This document shows, in pieces, positions 30,261 to 44,074 of a stretch of 64,000 bases of DNA. The translations under genes were made by a program, and so were the position numbers. Each line of letters opens with the position of its first letter. Position 1 is the stretch's first letter. A model generated the notes under the pieces. The model was not told the DNA's origin and ran no database searches. It saw nothing but the letters and a program-made list of their open reading frames with translations. The stretch is from Anaeromyces robustus (lineage: Eukaryota > Neocallimastigomycota > Neocallimastigomycetes > Neocallimastigales > Neocallimastigaceae): contig MCFG01000002.1 in NCBI GenBank assembly GCA_002104895.1, forward strand, positions 331,001 through 395,000, in the 5' to 3' direction.

Positions 30261-32852
30261 TACAGAGAATATAAAGAATAGAAAAAAAAAAGGTGAATCA
30301 TAAATCATAAATCATAAATAATTGTTAATTAATAAAAATAAAAATGATCAATTTCATAATAAATTGTAGTAAACTTTATTTAATAATAAATTAATTTTTC
30401 TAATCTTTGTTTTTTTTTTATTATTTCAAATTATTACACATAAAAAAAAAAAAAAAAAAAAGAAAAAAGAAAAAAAAAATTTTTTTAATACATGACCATT
30501 ATATTGTAATATATTGGAATTAATTATAATATATTATCAATATATGGCTCTATTAAATTAATATATGTATTGATTATAATGATCTATTTAACTATCTAAA
30601 TGGATAAAATAAATAGAAATTAAATAAATTTTATGAATCATCAATACTAATACAAAAAAAAAAAAGAAAAAAAAGAATATTATATGATATGATATCATAT
30701 TATATAATATAAAATAAAATAAAATAAATAATAATACATATAATAATAAATATAATTATTCAATAATAATAATATTAATCATAATCATAATTTAATAATA
30801 ATAATATTAAATTTTATATTATTATTATTATTATTATTATAATTTATTATTATTTTATTTAATATTTTAGAATGGTTACCTTAATATAAATATATTTTTT
30901 TGTATTATGTTAATCAATTTATATTTATATATTTATATTTATATATTATTTATATAAATTTTTTAATAGTTTTGAAATTTTTTTTTTATTGTTACCTAAA
31001 TTATATATAATAAATGGCTAAAATCACCCTTATTTATTAATTATTTATTAAACTATCCATCTTTTGTGTTAATGTAAAACAAAAAAAGAAAAAGGTGTAA
31101 AAAATAATGAATTAAAAAAGAAAAAAAGGTTTAATGTTTTATTATTTATTATTATTAATATTATAAATATTATAGAAATAGAAATAGAATACAACAGAAT
31201 ACAAAATGTATTAAAATGAAATAGAATTCAGAATAAAATAAAAAAATAATAATAATTCTATTATTATTATTATTATTATTATTTAAAACATATCTGCACA
31301 CTATCTACTTTTTTTTTCCTTTTAATTCATTTCAATTAAATAAGGATTAAAATATATATAAAAAAAGATGATTTTAAAGAATAAAGAAAATCATCCTTAT
31401 TTTTTTTTTTTAATTATAATTTAAAACAATAATAATAATAATAAAACATTAAAAGTAATCTATAAAGATTACACGCTATTTTCATATATATATATAAATA
31501 ATAATTATTGTTTTTTAATATAATATATTATAATAACTATTGTAGTAATCAAATGTGTTTCTATAAGTTTTTTTTTCTTTTCTTTACATTTTACATTTTA
31601 TTTAATTATTTTTAATTATTTTAATTATTTTAATTATTAATTGATCAGATCAATAATGATATTTTTAATCATAATTTTTTTTTATCATTATTATTTTTTA
31701 ATATTATTAATGATTACAATATAATATAAATATAATATATTTTATAATGGGTTTTAGTTTAATAATAACTTTTCAATTTACTACATTTACATTTACTATT
31801 ATTCTTCTTTTTTCTTTATATTATTCTCTACTATTATTATTCTTTATTATTATTTTATGTATTTTTTTATTATATTTTAAATCATTTAAAACAACGGCAG
31901 TGATACCAAAATAAAAAAAAAAAAGTTGAAAATCATATGTTTAAAATAAAAAAAAAACAAATCTAATAAATGTATATAGAAAAATAATAAAAATGGAAAA
32001 ATAGAAAAAAAAATGGGATTGGAGGAAAGATTGGAAAAAACGACTTACCAATAATGGTAATTAGCATAAGTTTAAAAAAAAACAAAATAATAATAATAAA
32101 ATATATAATAAAAAATAATAAATAATAAAAAATAATAAAATAAAATAAAATAAAATATAAAAAAATAAAGAATGATTCATGAATCATAATGTACAAAAAT
32201 AGAAACTTTATATATTATAATATATTTTATAAATATTAATATAATATATATAATTTAAATATAATACATATAATTAAACTATATTAATTAATATATATTA
32301 TTCTATTTAAAATAAATACCAATTATTCTTCCTTATTTAATAAATACTAAACAAATCTATAAAAATTAATATATTATAATATAATACAATATATTTTCTA
32401 TTGTACTGAATATTTTAATTGGTATTGAATTTTAATAAAAATAATGTAATAAGTCATTCCTTAAAAGTTAAGTTCATTAAATAATTTTAATAATAATAAA
32501 TAAATAAATAAGTAAATAAATTAAATAAATTAATAGATAAATAAATATAATAAATAAATAGATAAATCAATAAATCAAATAAATAAATAATGAATCATAT
32601 ATAATGAATAATGAATTATTAAAAAATTATGTACTGATTAATAAAAAAAAAAAGTATATGAATGATAAAAACTTTATTTTTAATTAATTTAATAGTATAA
32701 AAAAGGAATTTTTTTTTATAATACAATATTTGTAATTTGTAAAAAAAAAAAAAAAAATTTTTTTTGTATTGTATACTTTTGGAGACGAATAATTAACAAA
32801 TCAATACATACATTATTTGTTTGATTTTAAAGAAAATCAACATCAACAGAAA

Positions 32853-32883
<31 letters not shown>

Positions 32884-35800
32884 TTTTTATAATGATGAAT
32901 AATAAATTTTATAATAAAAAAAAGAAAGAATAATAATAATAATAATATAAATAAAGTATAATACAAAAAAAGGAAAAAAAAAAGTTTAAATCAAAATCGA
33001 ATCATTTTTTACATTTTTTTTTTACTTTACACTAATAAAGAAAGTATTAAAAAAAAAATTACTATAAACTTTAAAATAAACATCAAATCAAGAAAAATGA
33101 TGTGATAAAAAAAAAAAGAGATAATACTAAAATATAATATAATAAAATAAAATTAAAATGAAATTTAAATAAAATAAAATATTATTTAATAAAATACCTT
33201 TTATCTATTATATTAAATCAAATTAAAAAAAGTTATTTAAACATCATTACATCATCGTACAGGTGTATATTTTAAAACATTTATAAAAAGAAAATTAATT
33301 TAATTTTATATTATATTTAAATTATAATTAAAAATAAAAATTAAAATCTTTTTTTTTTTTTTTTTCTAAAACCATATAATTAACATTATCATTATTAACT
33401 TTTATTAAAAAAAAGTTAATGATAATCTTAATATAATATGGAGATGGGTCCCATTAATGTGAGTCTACATTATTAATCTTAATATAATATTTAATAATAA
33501 AGAAAGTTTTTCCTTTCTTTTTTTATATTTTATTTTATTTTCCTTTTCATTCGTATTTTCCTGTTTTATTTTTATTTTATATTATTTTATATTATTTTAT
33601 ATTAATTTATAATATTTTTACTTTATTTCATATTTGATTTTAATTATTTAATTCATTTTAAATTTTGACCATTTTTATTTATTTTATTTATTTATTATTC
33701 CTTTAGGAAAATAAAAAAGTTCATTTTTATTAGTATTATTATTTATTAAACCGTTAATTTATTTGTTATTATTAGTTTTACATTTTTAATTATTACTTGT
33801 GTGCCTTTTAATTTCTTTTGGTTTAGTGTGAATGAATGAATCAATTTATAATTTATAATTTATTAATCAATAATTCATTTTTAATATCTTTTAGGATTTT
33901 TGAATCTGAAATTTTTTTTTATATTATATTTATTAAATAATGTATTATATTATATTATATTATATTATATTATTATGCATTAATAATTTTTAATTAAATA
34001 ATATATTTCTGTATTATTTTTTAATATATTTTAGAGTATTAAAAAAATTAAATATATAAAACAATCCAAATAAATAAATTTATTAGATTAATAAATGAAT
34101 TCATCAATAATAATATAAATAAATAAATAATAATAATAATATAATAATATTATTATTATTATATAATAAGGTAAATTATTATTTTTTTATTATTAATTTT
34201 ACTTTAAAATCAAAAAGAATCAATAGGAATAATAGAAAAATGAAAAAAATGAAAAAAAATAAGAGAAGAGTTAATACTTTTATTAATGAATTATTATCTG
34301 TGATATATCTAATATATTATTAATAAAGTTTTTTTTTTTTATATTTTTATATTTTTATTTCTTTATTTTTTATTGTTTTTATTATTTAAAGTTTACTATT
34401 AGGAAAATAGAAAAATTATTAAAAAAAATAATAAAACTCTTTTTTTTTATTTTTTAAACAATGAACTAATTTTATTGTTATATATAACCTAACATTTTTT
34501 CATTTTTATATCCCTTGTTTTACCTATAGAATACTTTCTTTATATAAATTTAATAATTAATCATTAAATCATTAATATTTTATAATAATAAGTTAATATT
34601 AAAATCAATCAATAAATTATATCATCATTTATCTTTAATTTTAATTTTATCTTTTCATTGTTTTAAAAATAAAAATGAAAAAAAAATTATATAGAATATA
34701 AGATTATATAGAATATAAAATTATTTAATAATAATAACTAATAAAATATTTTTTAACCTTTTGACTTCTTTTTTTTTTTATTGGATTTTAATTATTTAAT
34801 ATTTTTTATTATATTTTATTTTATTTTAGAAACAAAAAATTTCCTTAAATATAATTTTTATTATTCTAGGATATATATAGAAAAAAAATGAAACCAAAAC
34901 ATCGAAAAACTTTAAATAAAAAAAAAAAACAGAATTAATAATAAATAATAATTAATAATAATAATTATTTATTAATATTTTTTATTATTAATAATTATTA
35001 ACTTTTTGAAAATTATTTAATCTAATTAATAGAATTAATAGAATTAAACTAAGTTATTAAATAAGATTTACAAATTATAATTTTTTTTATTAATTTTTAT
35101 GTATTAAAAAAAATTAATACATGAAAATTAATACATTAAAATTAACAAAAATATAAAAAAAAATACCAATAAATTAAAAAAAATTAAATCATAAAATAGT
35201 ATTTTTATATATTAATGTTAGAATATGTGACCCAATTAACTGACTGTTAATAATTAATAATTAATTTATAATTAATTAATTATTAAATATATTAAATAAG
35301 AGTATTACATGATTTTTTTTTTTTTTTTTTTTTTAAAAAAAATGTTTATAAAAAAAAATTTATTATTATTATTATTATTTATTATGTATTATGTATTATG
35401 TATACAAATGAATAAATAAATAAATAAACGGCTTATGTTAAAATGTTTATGTTTTATATCATATAAATTATTATGTATACAAAAGTATATATATGGAAAT
35501 TATTATTGATTAAAAAATGAAATAAAAAATTATTAAAAAAAAATTTATACAGATAAATAATAATAGTAATTAATAAATAATAAATAATAATAAATAAATA
35601 ATATTAATAAATAATATAATAATAATAATACTTAATAAAAAAGTAAATAATATGATGACAAAGGTTAAGTTAATTTTGATTAACATTTATTTCTTATTAC
35701 TTTTATCATTATTTCCAATTTAATTTTTTTTTATCATTATTAATCATTTTAAAATATATAATAAATATATAAAAAAAAATAGTATGATGTTTTTTTTTCC

Positions 35801-36582
35801 TTTCCTTTCTTTTCTTCTTAAAAAATATAATATATAATTATCTTTATCAACTGATAGATTAGATAAAACAAATAAAAAAAAATTAATAAAAAAAGTTTTT
35901 TTTTATTGTTTTGAAAATAAATTTATTTAATAATGGATAATAATTAAAAACTAATTAAAAAATAAAACAAAACAAAAATAATATAAAATAATATAAAATA
36001 GTATAAAATATAATAAAAAAAAGCCTTCCCATTTTTTTTTTATCCTAGATAATAAAAATGTTAATATAATTATAATAATAAAATAAATTTTTTTTTTATC
36101 CCGAATAATATCTATTTTAATTTTTTTTAATAATTTTTAATATAAATGAACGTGAAATTAATAATTTTTTTTCATTCTTATTAATTTATTTTAATTTTTG
36201 TATTCTAAATCAAAAGATGATAATTATAATATAATTATAATTAATAATAAATTATAAAAATTAGAATAATAATAATAGTAAATAATAATTAAAATAAAAA
36301 TAATAAATAAATAAATAAATAATTATATAATTAAATAAATAATTAAATAATTATTAATATTTAATATTTTATTTATTTATTTATTTATTTATTATTATTA
36401 TTATTATTTTATGTAATATAATATATTATTGTTTCTCATTTTTCTTTTTTCTCTTTTGTATTACCTTTCTTTTCATATATATTATATTATGTATTATCTT
36501 TTTTAATATAAATTATTAAAAATCCTAAAAATTAAAAATTAAAAAATCAAAACAAAAATAAAAATGAAAAACGAAAATACTA

Positions 36583-36621
<39 letters not shown>

Positions 36622-39600
36622 ATTAATTATTAATTATTAATTATTAATTATTAATTATTTTAAATACAGAAATAGTATAATTAAAATAAGATTATGGCAT
36701 GGACTGTGGTTGTGTGTCAGTATATGTGTTTTGTGTGTATATGTAATTTTTTTTTTCTTTTTTCTTTTTTTATCCTTAATGTAATGTAGTTTATGAAAAA
36801 AAAAATTTTTTTTTAATCTATTTATTTTTTAATTAAAATTATCATTTTTATTGCTTTACAATAAATAAATAAAAGAATGTATAAATAAATAAATAAATAA
36901 AAAATATATAAATAAATAAATTATTAAAATATAATATATAAATAAATAAATATATAAATAAATAAATAAATAAATATAATGATTATTTATTTATTTATTT
37001 ACTATTATATTTAATATATATTGTATATATTTAATGATTAATGATTTATCTATTTATTTAGTTATAATAAAATTTATTTATTTTTTTATATTTATTTTTA
37101 TTATATTATTAAAAATAAATATAAAAAGTCATTTTTTTTAATAATTTATTTAATATGAATTGTAATTATTTTCGTGTTTTAAAAGTTCTTTTTTTAATTT
37201 TTTTTTAATTTGAACTTTTGGCTAAAAAAAATAGATTTTATTTATCTTATTTTTATTATTAAAAATGTTTCATATTTTTATTGTTTTGTACTTTTTTTTG
37301 TATTATTATTATTAATGTTAAAAGAAATAATAATAATTATATTTTATTTTTTATATTTTTTTATTTTTTAATATATTAACAGAAAATGAAAAAAAATTTT
37401 CTATAATTCATATCTTTCTTTCTTTTAGATTATTCCTAGATGCTATTTATTTATTTATTAATTATTCATTCATTTAATTAATTTAGTTCTATTCTAAACA
37501 ATTTTTCCTTTTGATAAAAATAAATGAATAAATTAGTATTCATTTAAATCTTATTTCCTATTTATTATTAATATAAATCAATGAATAAATAATAATGAAA
37601 TCAAAGAATTTCAAAAAAAGTTTAATTAATAATAAAAATTTATTTATTTTTTTTTCTGTTTTCTATATCATATTATCTTATAAATTATTAATCATTTTAG
37701 TAATTAATAAGATAATATGATAATATGATCTTTTAATTTAAAAATGATATAAAAAAGTTAATAATAATAATAGTAAAAATAATAATAATAATAATAATAG
37801 TAAAAAAATATATAAATATATAAATATATATTATATTTTATAATAATATCATAAATTTTTTATTATTATATTATATTATATCATTAAGAATAATAATAAT
37901 AAAATTATTATGATGATTTTTTAATAAATAAAATTAATTTATATTAAATTGTATATTATTAAAAATAAAATAACACTTTTTTTTTTATAATATTATTTAT
38001 AATATTATTTTTATTTTTTTATTCTTTATTTAAATTTTATTTAATTTTTATTTTATTATTTTTTTGTATTTTGTTGTTTAAAAATTTGTTATAATGCAAT
38101 AAAAAGTTTATTTATTATAAATATATATTATAATATATTCAATATATGAATTATAATAGGAAGATATATTTTAATTAAAAAAAAAAAAAGAAGAATAAAA
38201 AAGTTTGTGTAATTAAACTATTTATATTTTTTTATACTTTTTTTTTTTTTTTTTAATTAAAATTTATACATAATAATAATATCAATATATAAAATAAATA
38301 ATATAAAAAAAAAAAAACAACAATTTTGATATTAAAAGAATATAAAATATTAAAAATTAAAAATTAAAAAAAAAATATGGTATTAAAAATAAATATTCTA
38401 TTCATTTTGACATGTTTTAAATGGAATATTAAAATAATATATTAAATAATATATTCCTTTATACTAGAATTATATATCTGTCTATAAATTTTTGATTAAA
38501 TTTGTACTCACTTAAAAGTTTCATAAAATTATATAAAATTTTATATGGTTTCTAATTTAAATTTTAATATATATTAAATAAACTATTTAATATTATAAAA
38601 TAAATTGTATTTTTTAATTAAATATATATTAGAATATATTCTAATATATGTGATATATATTTTATTGAACTCTAGATTATATTTCTATATAATATAAATA
38701 AATATATATCATATATTAAAATATATGCTAATATATTACATAATATATTAATATAGTTTGCCTTATTTTGTCAATAACATTGGTAAAAAAAAAAAGAATA
38801 TAAATTTAATATATATAAATATATATAAATTAATAGATAATACTATATTCTATAAATTTATTATATAAAAAAAAAATTTTTTTTATATATTTTATTATAG
38901 AATAAGATTTAAAACTTCTAAATGAACATCGTTTTTTTTATATAGATATATATAAAATTCAATAGAATAAAATTAATATATGGTTTTATATTTTTATTTA
39001 TTTTTTTACAATAAAAAATCTTTTAATTGATTGAATTCATTTAATTTAAAATTTATATATAAATAATATATGATAGACTAGAATGGTTTTTATATTTCTA
39101 TTTTTAATATCATAAAATTTTTTTTTGTTTTAATTTAAATTTACAATTAACTCTAATATATATAAAATTATATTATTACCATTTATTTTTTTATTTTTTA
39201 TAATATATTATATTTTATATATATCCAATTTCTCTTTTTTTAGTATAAAATTAAAATAAATATATAGAATATATTATAATATATACTAATATATTATTAC
39301 TATATATTACATTACAAAAAACATCTTTATTTATTAAACTATAGAATATATTTTATATATTTTAATCATTTATTATAATATATTCTTATATATTAGTTAT
39401 AATATAATAATATTAAAATTATATATATTAGAATATAAAACATTTGTTATACTAATTATTTTTTTTTATACCTTATAGAAAATTTTATATATATATAAAA
39501 ATGTATATATTAATATTAATAAATGAATAATAGAAATTAATATTTTGGAATAGGAAAAATTAAAATTTAAATATTAATAATATATTTAATAAAATATATT

Positions 39601-40278
39601 GTATTTTAAAATATTATGTAATAGAATAGAATTTCCTAATTCTATAATAATTAAAATAAATAATAATAAGTTTTTTATTATTATTATTATTTTAAGGATT
39701 AATCAAAAAAATAAATAAAATAAATAAATGTTTATAATTAATTTAATATTAATATTAATATTAATATTAATATTGAAATATAAAAAAAAAATTTAACAAA
39801 AAAGTTTTTTCTTAAAATTAAAAAAATTTTTTTTTTTATATTATTATAATAATAATAATAATAATAATAATTTTATATAATATATATATATATAAAATTA
39901 TAATAATTATAATTATAATTATTAAAAAAAATTGTATAAAAGGAAGAAAAAATCTCTTTTTTTAGATTTTTTTTCAAGTTTAATTTTTATTTAATTTTAA
40001 AGCAAAAATAACTTTTTATCTTATAAAAAGAAAATAGTGTAAAAAATAATAATTTATATAAAATAAAAAAAAAAATAAATATAGAATATTTTCAATATTT
40101 ATTTTTTTTATAAAAAAATAAAAAAAAAATAATAATATTTAAAAAAAAAAAAAGAAATATACATAGATATACACTATAAAAAAATTAATAATAATAATAA
40201 TATTCCCTATAACCTATAATATATAACATAAATAATTTTTATAATATTTTTATTTAACACATATATAAATATAAAAAA
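29257..40278. other. AT-only gene desert, part 4, up to cyclin gene
   Basis: No supportable gene. It contains an AAT microsatellite at 29478-29553, TTTA/AAAT arrays, a hairpin near 33383-33425, and a zone at about 38.4-39.65 kb with fewer long homopolymers and many ATATATT palindromic words (for example a perfect 26-bp palindrome at 38623-38648). The last few hundred bases before 40279 presumably hold the promoter and 5' leader of the cyclin gene, but TATA-like words are meaningless in this composition and I cannot place either. Confidence 0.65.
29478..29553. repeat. AAT trinucleotide microsatellite
   Basis: About twenty-five uninterrupted AAT units. This is the same trinucleotide that encodes the poly-Asn runs in the genes downstream, but here it is intergenic and has no flanking open frame. 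Confidence 0.9.
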
Positions 40279-42336
40279 ATGTATAAGAAAATGAATTATC
40301 AAACTATTAATAACAATAATATTTATGCCATACCACAACAACAAATGACTCCAACCTCCGATAACATAATATCTACTTCAAATAATAATAAAAGACTTCA
40401 CTGTTCTTCTTCTGATAGTATATACAAAAGAAGACGTGTAAGTCCAGTTACCGTTAATACCATAAAAGGAACTAATTATCCAATCTATATACAAAAACAA
40501 ACTCAACCTATTATGATAACTAACTATTATAAACCACAAGTTCAAGGTCAAACTCAAACTAAAACTCAAACTCAAACTCAAACTCAAAATAAAATAATAA
40601 TATGTAAACCACAAGTACAACAACAACAACAACAACACCAACCATCAAAGCAACAAAAACAACAATCAAAACAAAAATCAAAGAATCAAACCATAGATAT
40701 TAGTAATCAATTCAAAGTTACTCAAGCTTCAGAAATATTCCAAGGTTGTGATGAACTTTCATTACCAAAATTAGTTATATATTTTATTTATAAAATATGG
40801 TGTTGTTGTAACCTTTCTCAATATCAAAATGTTGAAACTTCAACTATTAATAATGGATATGTATCACCAAAACCTTCTACTATTGATACTACCTCTAATC
40901 TTTATTCTACTCCAGTTAATTATTCAAGAATTTCAAGTCCAGTATCTCCTTCTCCAAGAAGTGAATACGACTTTTATCTTGGTGATGGTCCAAATGATAA
41001 AATTAATGTCTTATATAAAAACATTCGTCAATCCAAAGTATTTCAAACTCAATCTTCCTTAAGTGATAATCATAATGAAAAACAAGAATGTATTATTTCT
41101 ATTGATTCCGATGAAGAAAATAAGGAAAATAATAAAAAGGAAGTTAAAGTTGATCCAAAAGATTTTGAAACTCAAATTTTAAAAGCTTCTAGTCGTTCTT
41201 GCAAGGGTCAATTAAAAAACAATTATTCTAAATTAATTGATTATGTTGATCATTTACTTAAAATTACTCAAATTTCCTTTTCTTCTGTCATTTTAGCTTT
41301 AGAATATATCTATAGATTAAAAGAAGTTAGCCAAACTCCAGAAGGAAAATTTTTAAATCAATGGAGTTATGAAGAAATTATTCCAGTTGCCTTTATGATG
41401 GCTAATAAATTTATTAGTGATGATCGTTATTCCAATACTGTTTGGGCTAATGTCACTAATATTTCATTAAATCATTTAAATCAATTAGAAATGAAAGGCT
41501 TAGTAGCTATTTCTTTCAGACTTTACATTTCTGAAAGTAATTATAATAATTGGCTTCAATTAATTAAGAAGGTTAGTCGTGAATTAAGTGATAAGTATAA
41601 GGAAGTTGAACAACAACAACATCAACAACAACATCCAAAACTTCCACAACAAATTCCAACTCCAATTAAAACTAAAGTTTCACCAATAACTTATCATTTA
41701 TCACCAAATCCTTTCACTCCAACTCATTCAATTAAATCTTCTCCATCTTCTTTATCTAATGTTAATACTCCATCCTCAAGTTTAACTACTGCTATCTATT
41801 CCCCAATGACTCCTTCTAAAATTCAACAAGTTAAAAAGGTTCCAAATATTTATATGGCTCAACCATCAACCAAATCTCATATTATAAATATGATTCAACC
41901 AATTCCACAACCACAAGGTACAGCTAAACCACAACAACTTTTACCAAATCTTCCAATGACTAGAATTTATAAAGCTCCACAAACTACTATTATAACTATT
42001 CCAGCTACTCAACGTATTAATATTCCAATTCCAGCTCCAATATCCTATCAAAGAAATAATACTTCTATGATGACCACTCAAACTCAAACAAATGTTTTTT
42101 TTTCCAAGTTAAACCTTAATACTACTACTCCTGTAAAACCACAAATTCAACCAACTATTATTGGTATTTATCCAACCAAGAAGACTAATATATACCCATC
42201 TCCACCATTAAGTCGTAATACTTCTCCTGCTCCAAGATACTATATTCAAAATAAAAATGTTATCCCACAATATATAAAAAATTATCAAACCAATTCACGT
42301 ATTATTGAAAACCCATTTATTAAGAGTTTTCAATAA
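40279..42336 (+). CDS. PHO80/CLG1-like cyclin, Gln/Pro-rich, single exon
   Basis: Complete 685-aa protein. The ATG is preceded in frame by TAA at 40255; a second in-frame ATG lies four codons on. A monopartite nuclear-localisation-like KRRR sits at residues 50-53. Gln/Thr-rich repeats (91-135) follow. A conserved hydrophobic segment (159-184, KLVIYFIYKIWCCCNLS) precedes a Ser-Pro-rich linker, and the cyclin box spans about 314-430, with HLLKITQISFSSVILAL, MMANKFISDD and the terminal FRLYISESNYNNW, typical of the Pho80/Pcl/Clg1 family. The C-terminal third is Pro/Gln-rich with many Ser/Thr-Pro sites. By family it should bind and direct a Pho85-like CDK; substrate and process cannot be told. 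ENKEN (280-284) resembles a KEN degron. There is no interruption or frameshift, and codon use is less AT-extreme than the flanks. Family call strong, subgroup moderate. Confidence 0.9.
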   Translation: MYKKMNYQTINNNNIYAIPQQQMTPTSDNIISTSNNNKRLHCSSSDSIYKRRRVSPVTVNTIKGTNYPIYIQKQTQPIMITNYYKPQVQGQTQTKTQTQTQTQNKIIICKPQVQQQQQQHQPSKQQKQQSKQKSKNQTIDISNQFKVTQASEIFQGCDELSLPKLVIYFIYKIWCCCNLSQYQNVETSTINNGYVSPKPSTIDTTSNLYSTPVNYSRISSPVSPSPRSEYDFYLGDGPNDKINVLYKNIRQSKVFQTQSSLSDNHNEKQECIISIDSDEENKENNKKEVKVDPKDFETQILKASSRSCKGQLKNNYSKLIDYVDHLLKITQISFSSVILALEYIYRLKEVSQTPEGKFLNQWSYEEIIPVAFMMANKFISDDRYSNTVWANVTNISLNHLNQLEMKGLVAISFRLYISESNYNNWLQLIKKVSRELSDKYKEVEQQQHQQQHPKLPQQIPTPIKTKVSPITYHLSPNPFTPTHSIKSSPSSLSNVNTPSSSLTTAIYSPMTPSKIQQVKKVPNIYMAQPSTKSHIINMIQPIPQPQGTAKPQQLLPNLPMTRIYKAPQTTIITIPATQRINIPIPAPISYQRNNTSMMTTQTQTNVFFSKLNLNTTTPVKPQIQPTIIGIYPTKKTNIYPSPPLSRNTSPAPRYYIQNKNVIPQYIKNYQTNSRIIENPFIKSFQ

Positions 42337-43240
42337 AAAAAATGATAATATAAAGAGTTTTGGTTTAAATAATTAAAAATTTTTTTAAAAAAAAAAATTA
42401 TAGAGTTTTTTAATATTCAAATATTTATTTTTTTATTGTATTTTTTCTTTTTTTTTTTTTTTTTATCATACACAACAAATATTTATAGATACTAATTAAT
42501 TTAAATGATAAAAAAAAAATTAATAATAATACAATAATAATTACTATTTCATAATTATTAATAAATAATTTATAAGTTATAAATTATAAATTATAGATAT
42601 CCATTAATTAATTAATTCATTAATTAATTAATAAATATATTTAAAAAAAAAATCCTTTTTTTTTTTATTTACATCATTAGTTTATCTTTTTTATTTTAAA
42701 TTTCTATTTAAAAATATAATAAAAAATCATACATTAATAATAATAAACAATAATATTTTTTGAAATCCATATATTATATATATATAAATAATTTTTTTTT
42801 TATGTAATTTTCATTTTTATATTTAATAATATTATAATAATTTAATAATAATAATAATTTGTTAATAATTTGTTAATATTAATCTCATTTTATTTAAAAA
42901 AAAGAAAATTGATAAAAAAGCAAAAGATAATAAAAATAATATAAGAAGAATAAAAGATATCAAAATATAAAAAATGAAAAAAAGAAAAAAAGTGTTTTTT
43001 ATTTTTAAAAAAATTGTAGTGTTTAATTTTTAAATTCTAATTTTTATTTTATTTTATGTTTTATAATATAACATTTTATATAAAAAAAATGTACAATCAT
43101 TCATTCATTCAAAGAAAAAAAAAAAGTAATATAATATTATTTTATCTGCTTTTACTTTTATATAGAGTGAATAAATATCTTTATTCACTCAAAGATATCT
43201 ATTAAATTTATTAATTCAATAAAGATCTTTTATAGATTAA

Positions 43241-43284
<44 letters not shown>

Positions 43285-43430
43285 TTCTAATAATTCTACT
43301 AGTTCTACTAATTCTTATTAGAAAATAGTAAATAAACGAAGAAAAAAAAAAAAAGTAAAGGAAAAGAAAAGAAAGGAAAGAAAAAGAAATTCTTTTAACT
43401 TCTCTCCCATTCAACGAAATAAAATTATCA
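42337..43430. other. Intergenic 3' flank of cyclin gene
   Basis: A/T-rich spacer with long T-runs (near 42447-42464 and 43251-43281), ATTAATTA repeats and A-tracts. It should contain the 3' UTR and polyadenylation site of the preceding cyclin gene, but signal words such as AATAAA are too frequent to place. Nothing else is supported. Confidence 0.6.
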
Positions 43431-43670
43431 TTTGAATCTGTGTCAAAATAAATATTTTTTTTTTTTGCACTTTTATCTTTTCAACCTATTGACTCCCTTG
43501 AAAACCCCCACCTACCTACCTGGAAAATGTTCTTATTATTTATTTATTTATTTATTTATACCAAATGATGAGAAGAATTCCAATATATATATAATATGTA
43601 TATATATATATATTGGATTATATATTTACAGTTGGCATAATAACAGTATAATAAAAAATAGGCGACCTAC

Positions 43671-44041
43671 CTACCTTAAACCTAGAATAGGAAACTCTGA
43701 TAAGCCTTTGATAAAAATAGTTGTTGTTCCTGTCATGTCACTATCTTCCGTTCCACCTATCAACATTTATTTATTTTATTTTTAATTTTAATTTTATTTT
43801 TATTTTTTTTTTTTTTTCAAAGGTATCATAACACCCATCAAGGAAAAAACCATATTATCTTCATAATCTTCATCCAAGTCCATAAGAGTAAAACCAAAAA
43901 AAAAAAAAATGTTTCATAAGATATATTATGATATATATGGTATATATAATATATGGTATATAATGATAATGATATAAGTACAAGTTATAAAGTATTAAAG
44001 AGTTAATAGATTTATGTTTAAGACTACATGACTGCTGAAAA

Positions 44042-44074
<33 letters not shown>

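Noticed and set aside
43432-43785. 117-codon plus-strand frame
   Set aside because: Crosses TTTA and TATA repeats; its varied part is antisense to the minus-strand segment at 43766-43671, which is at least as plausible. Neither is firm.
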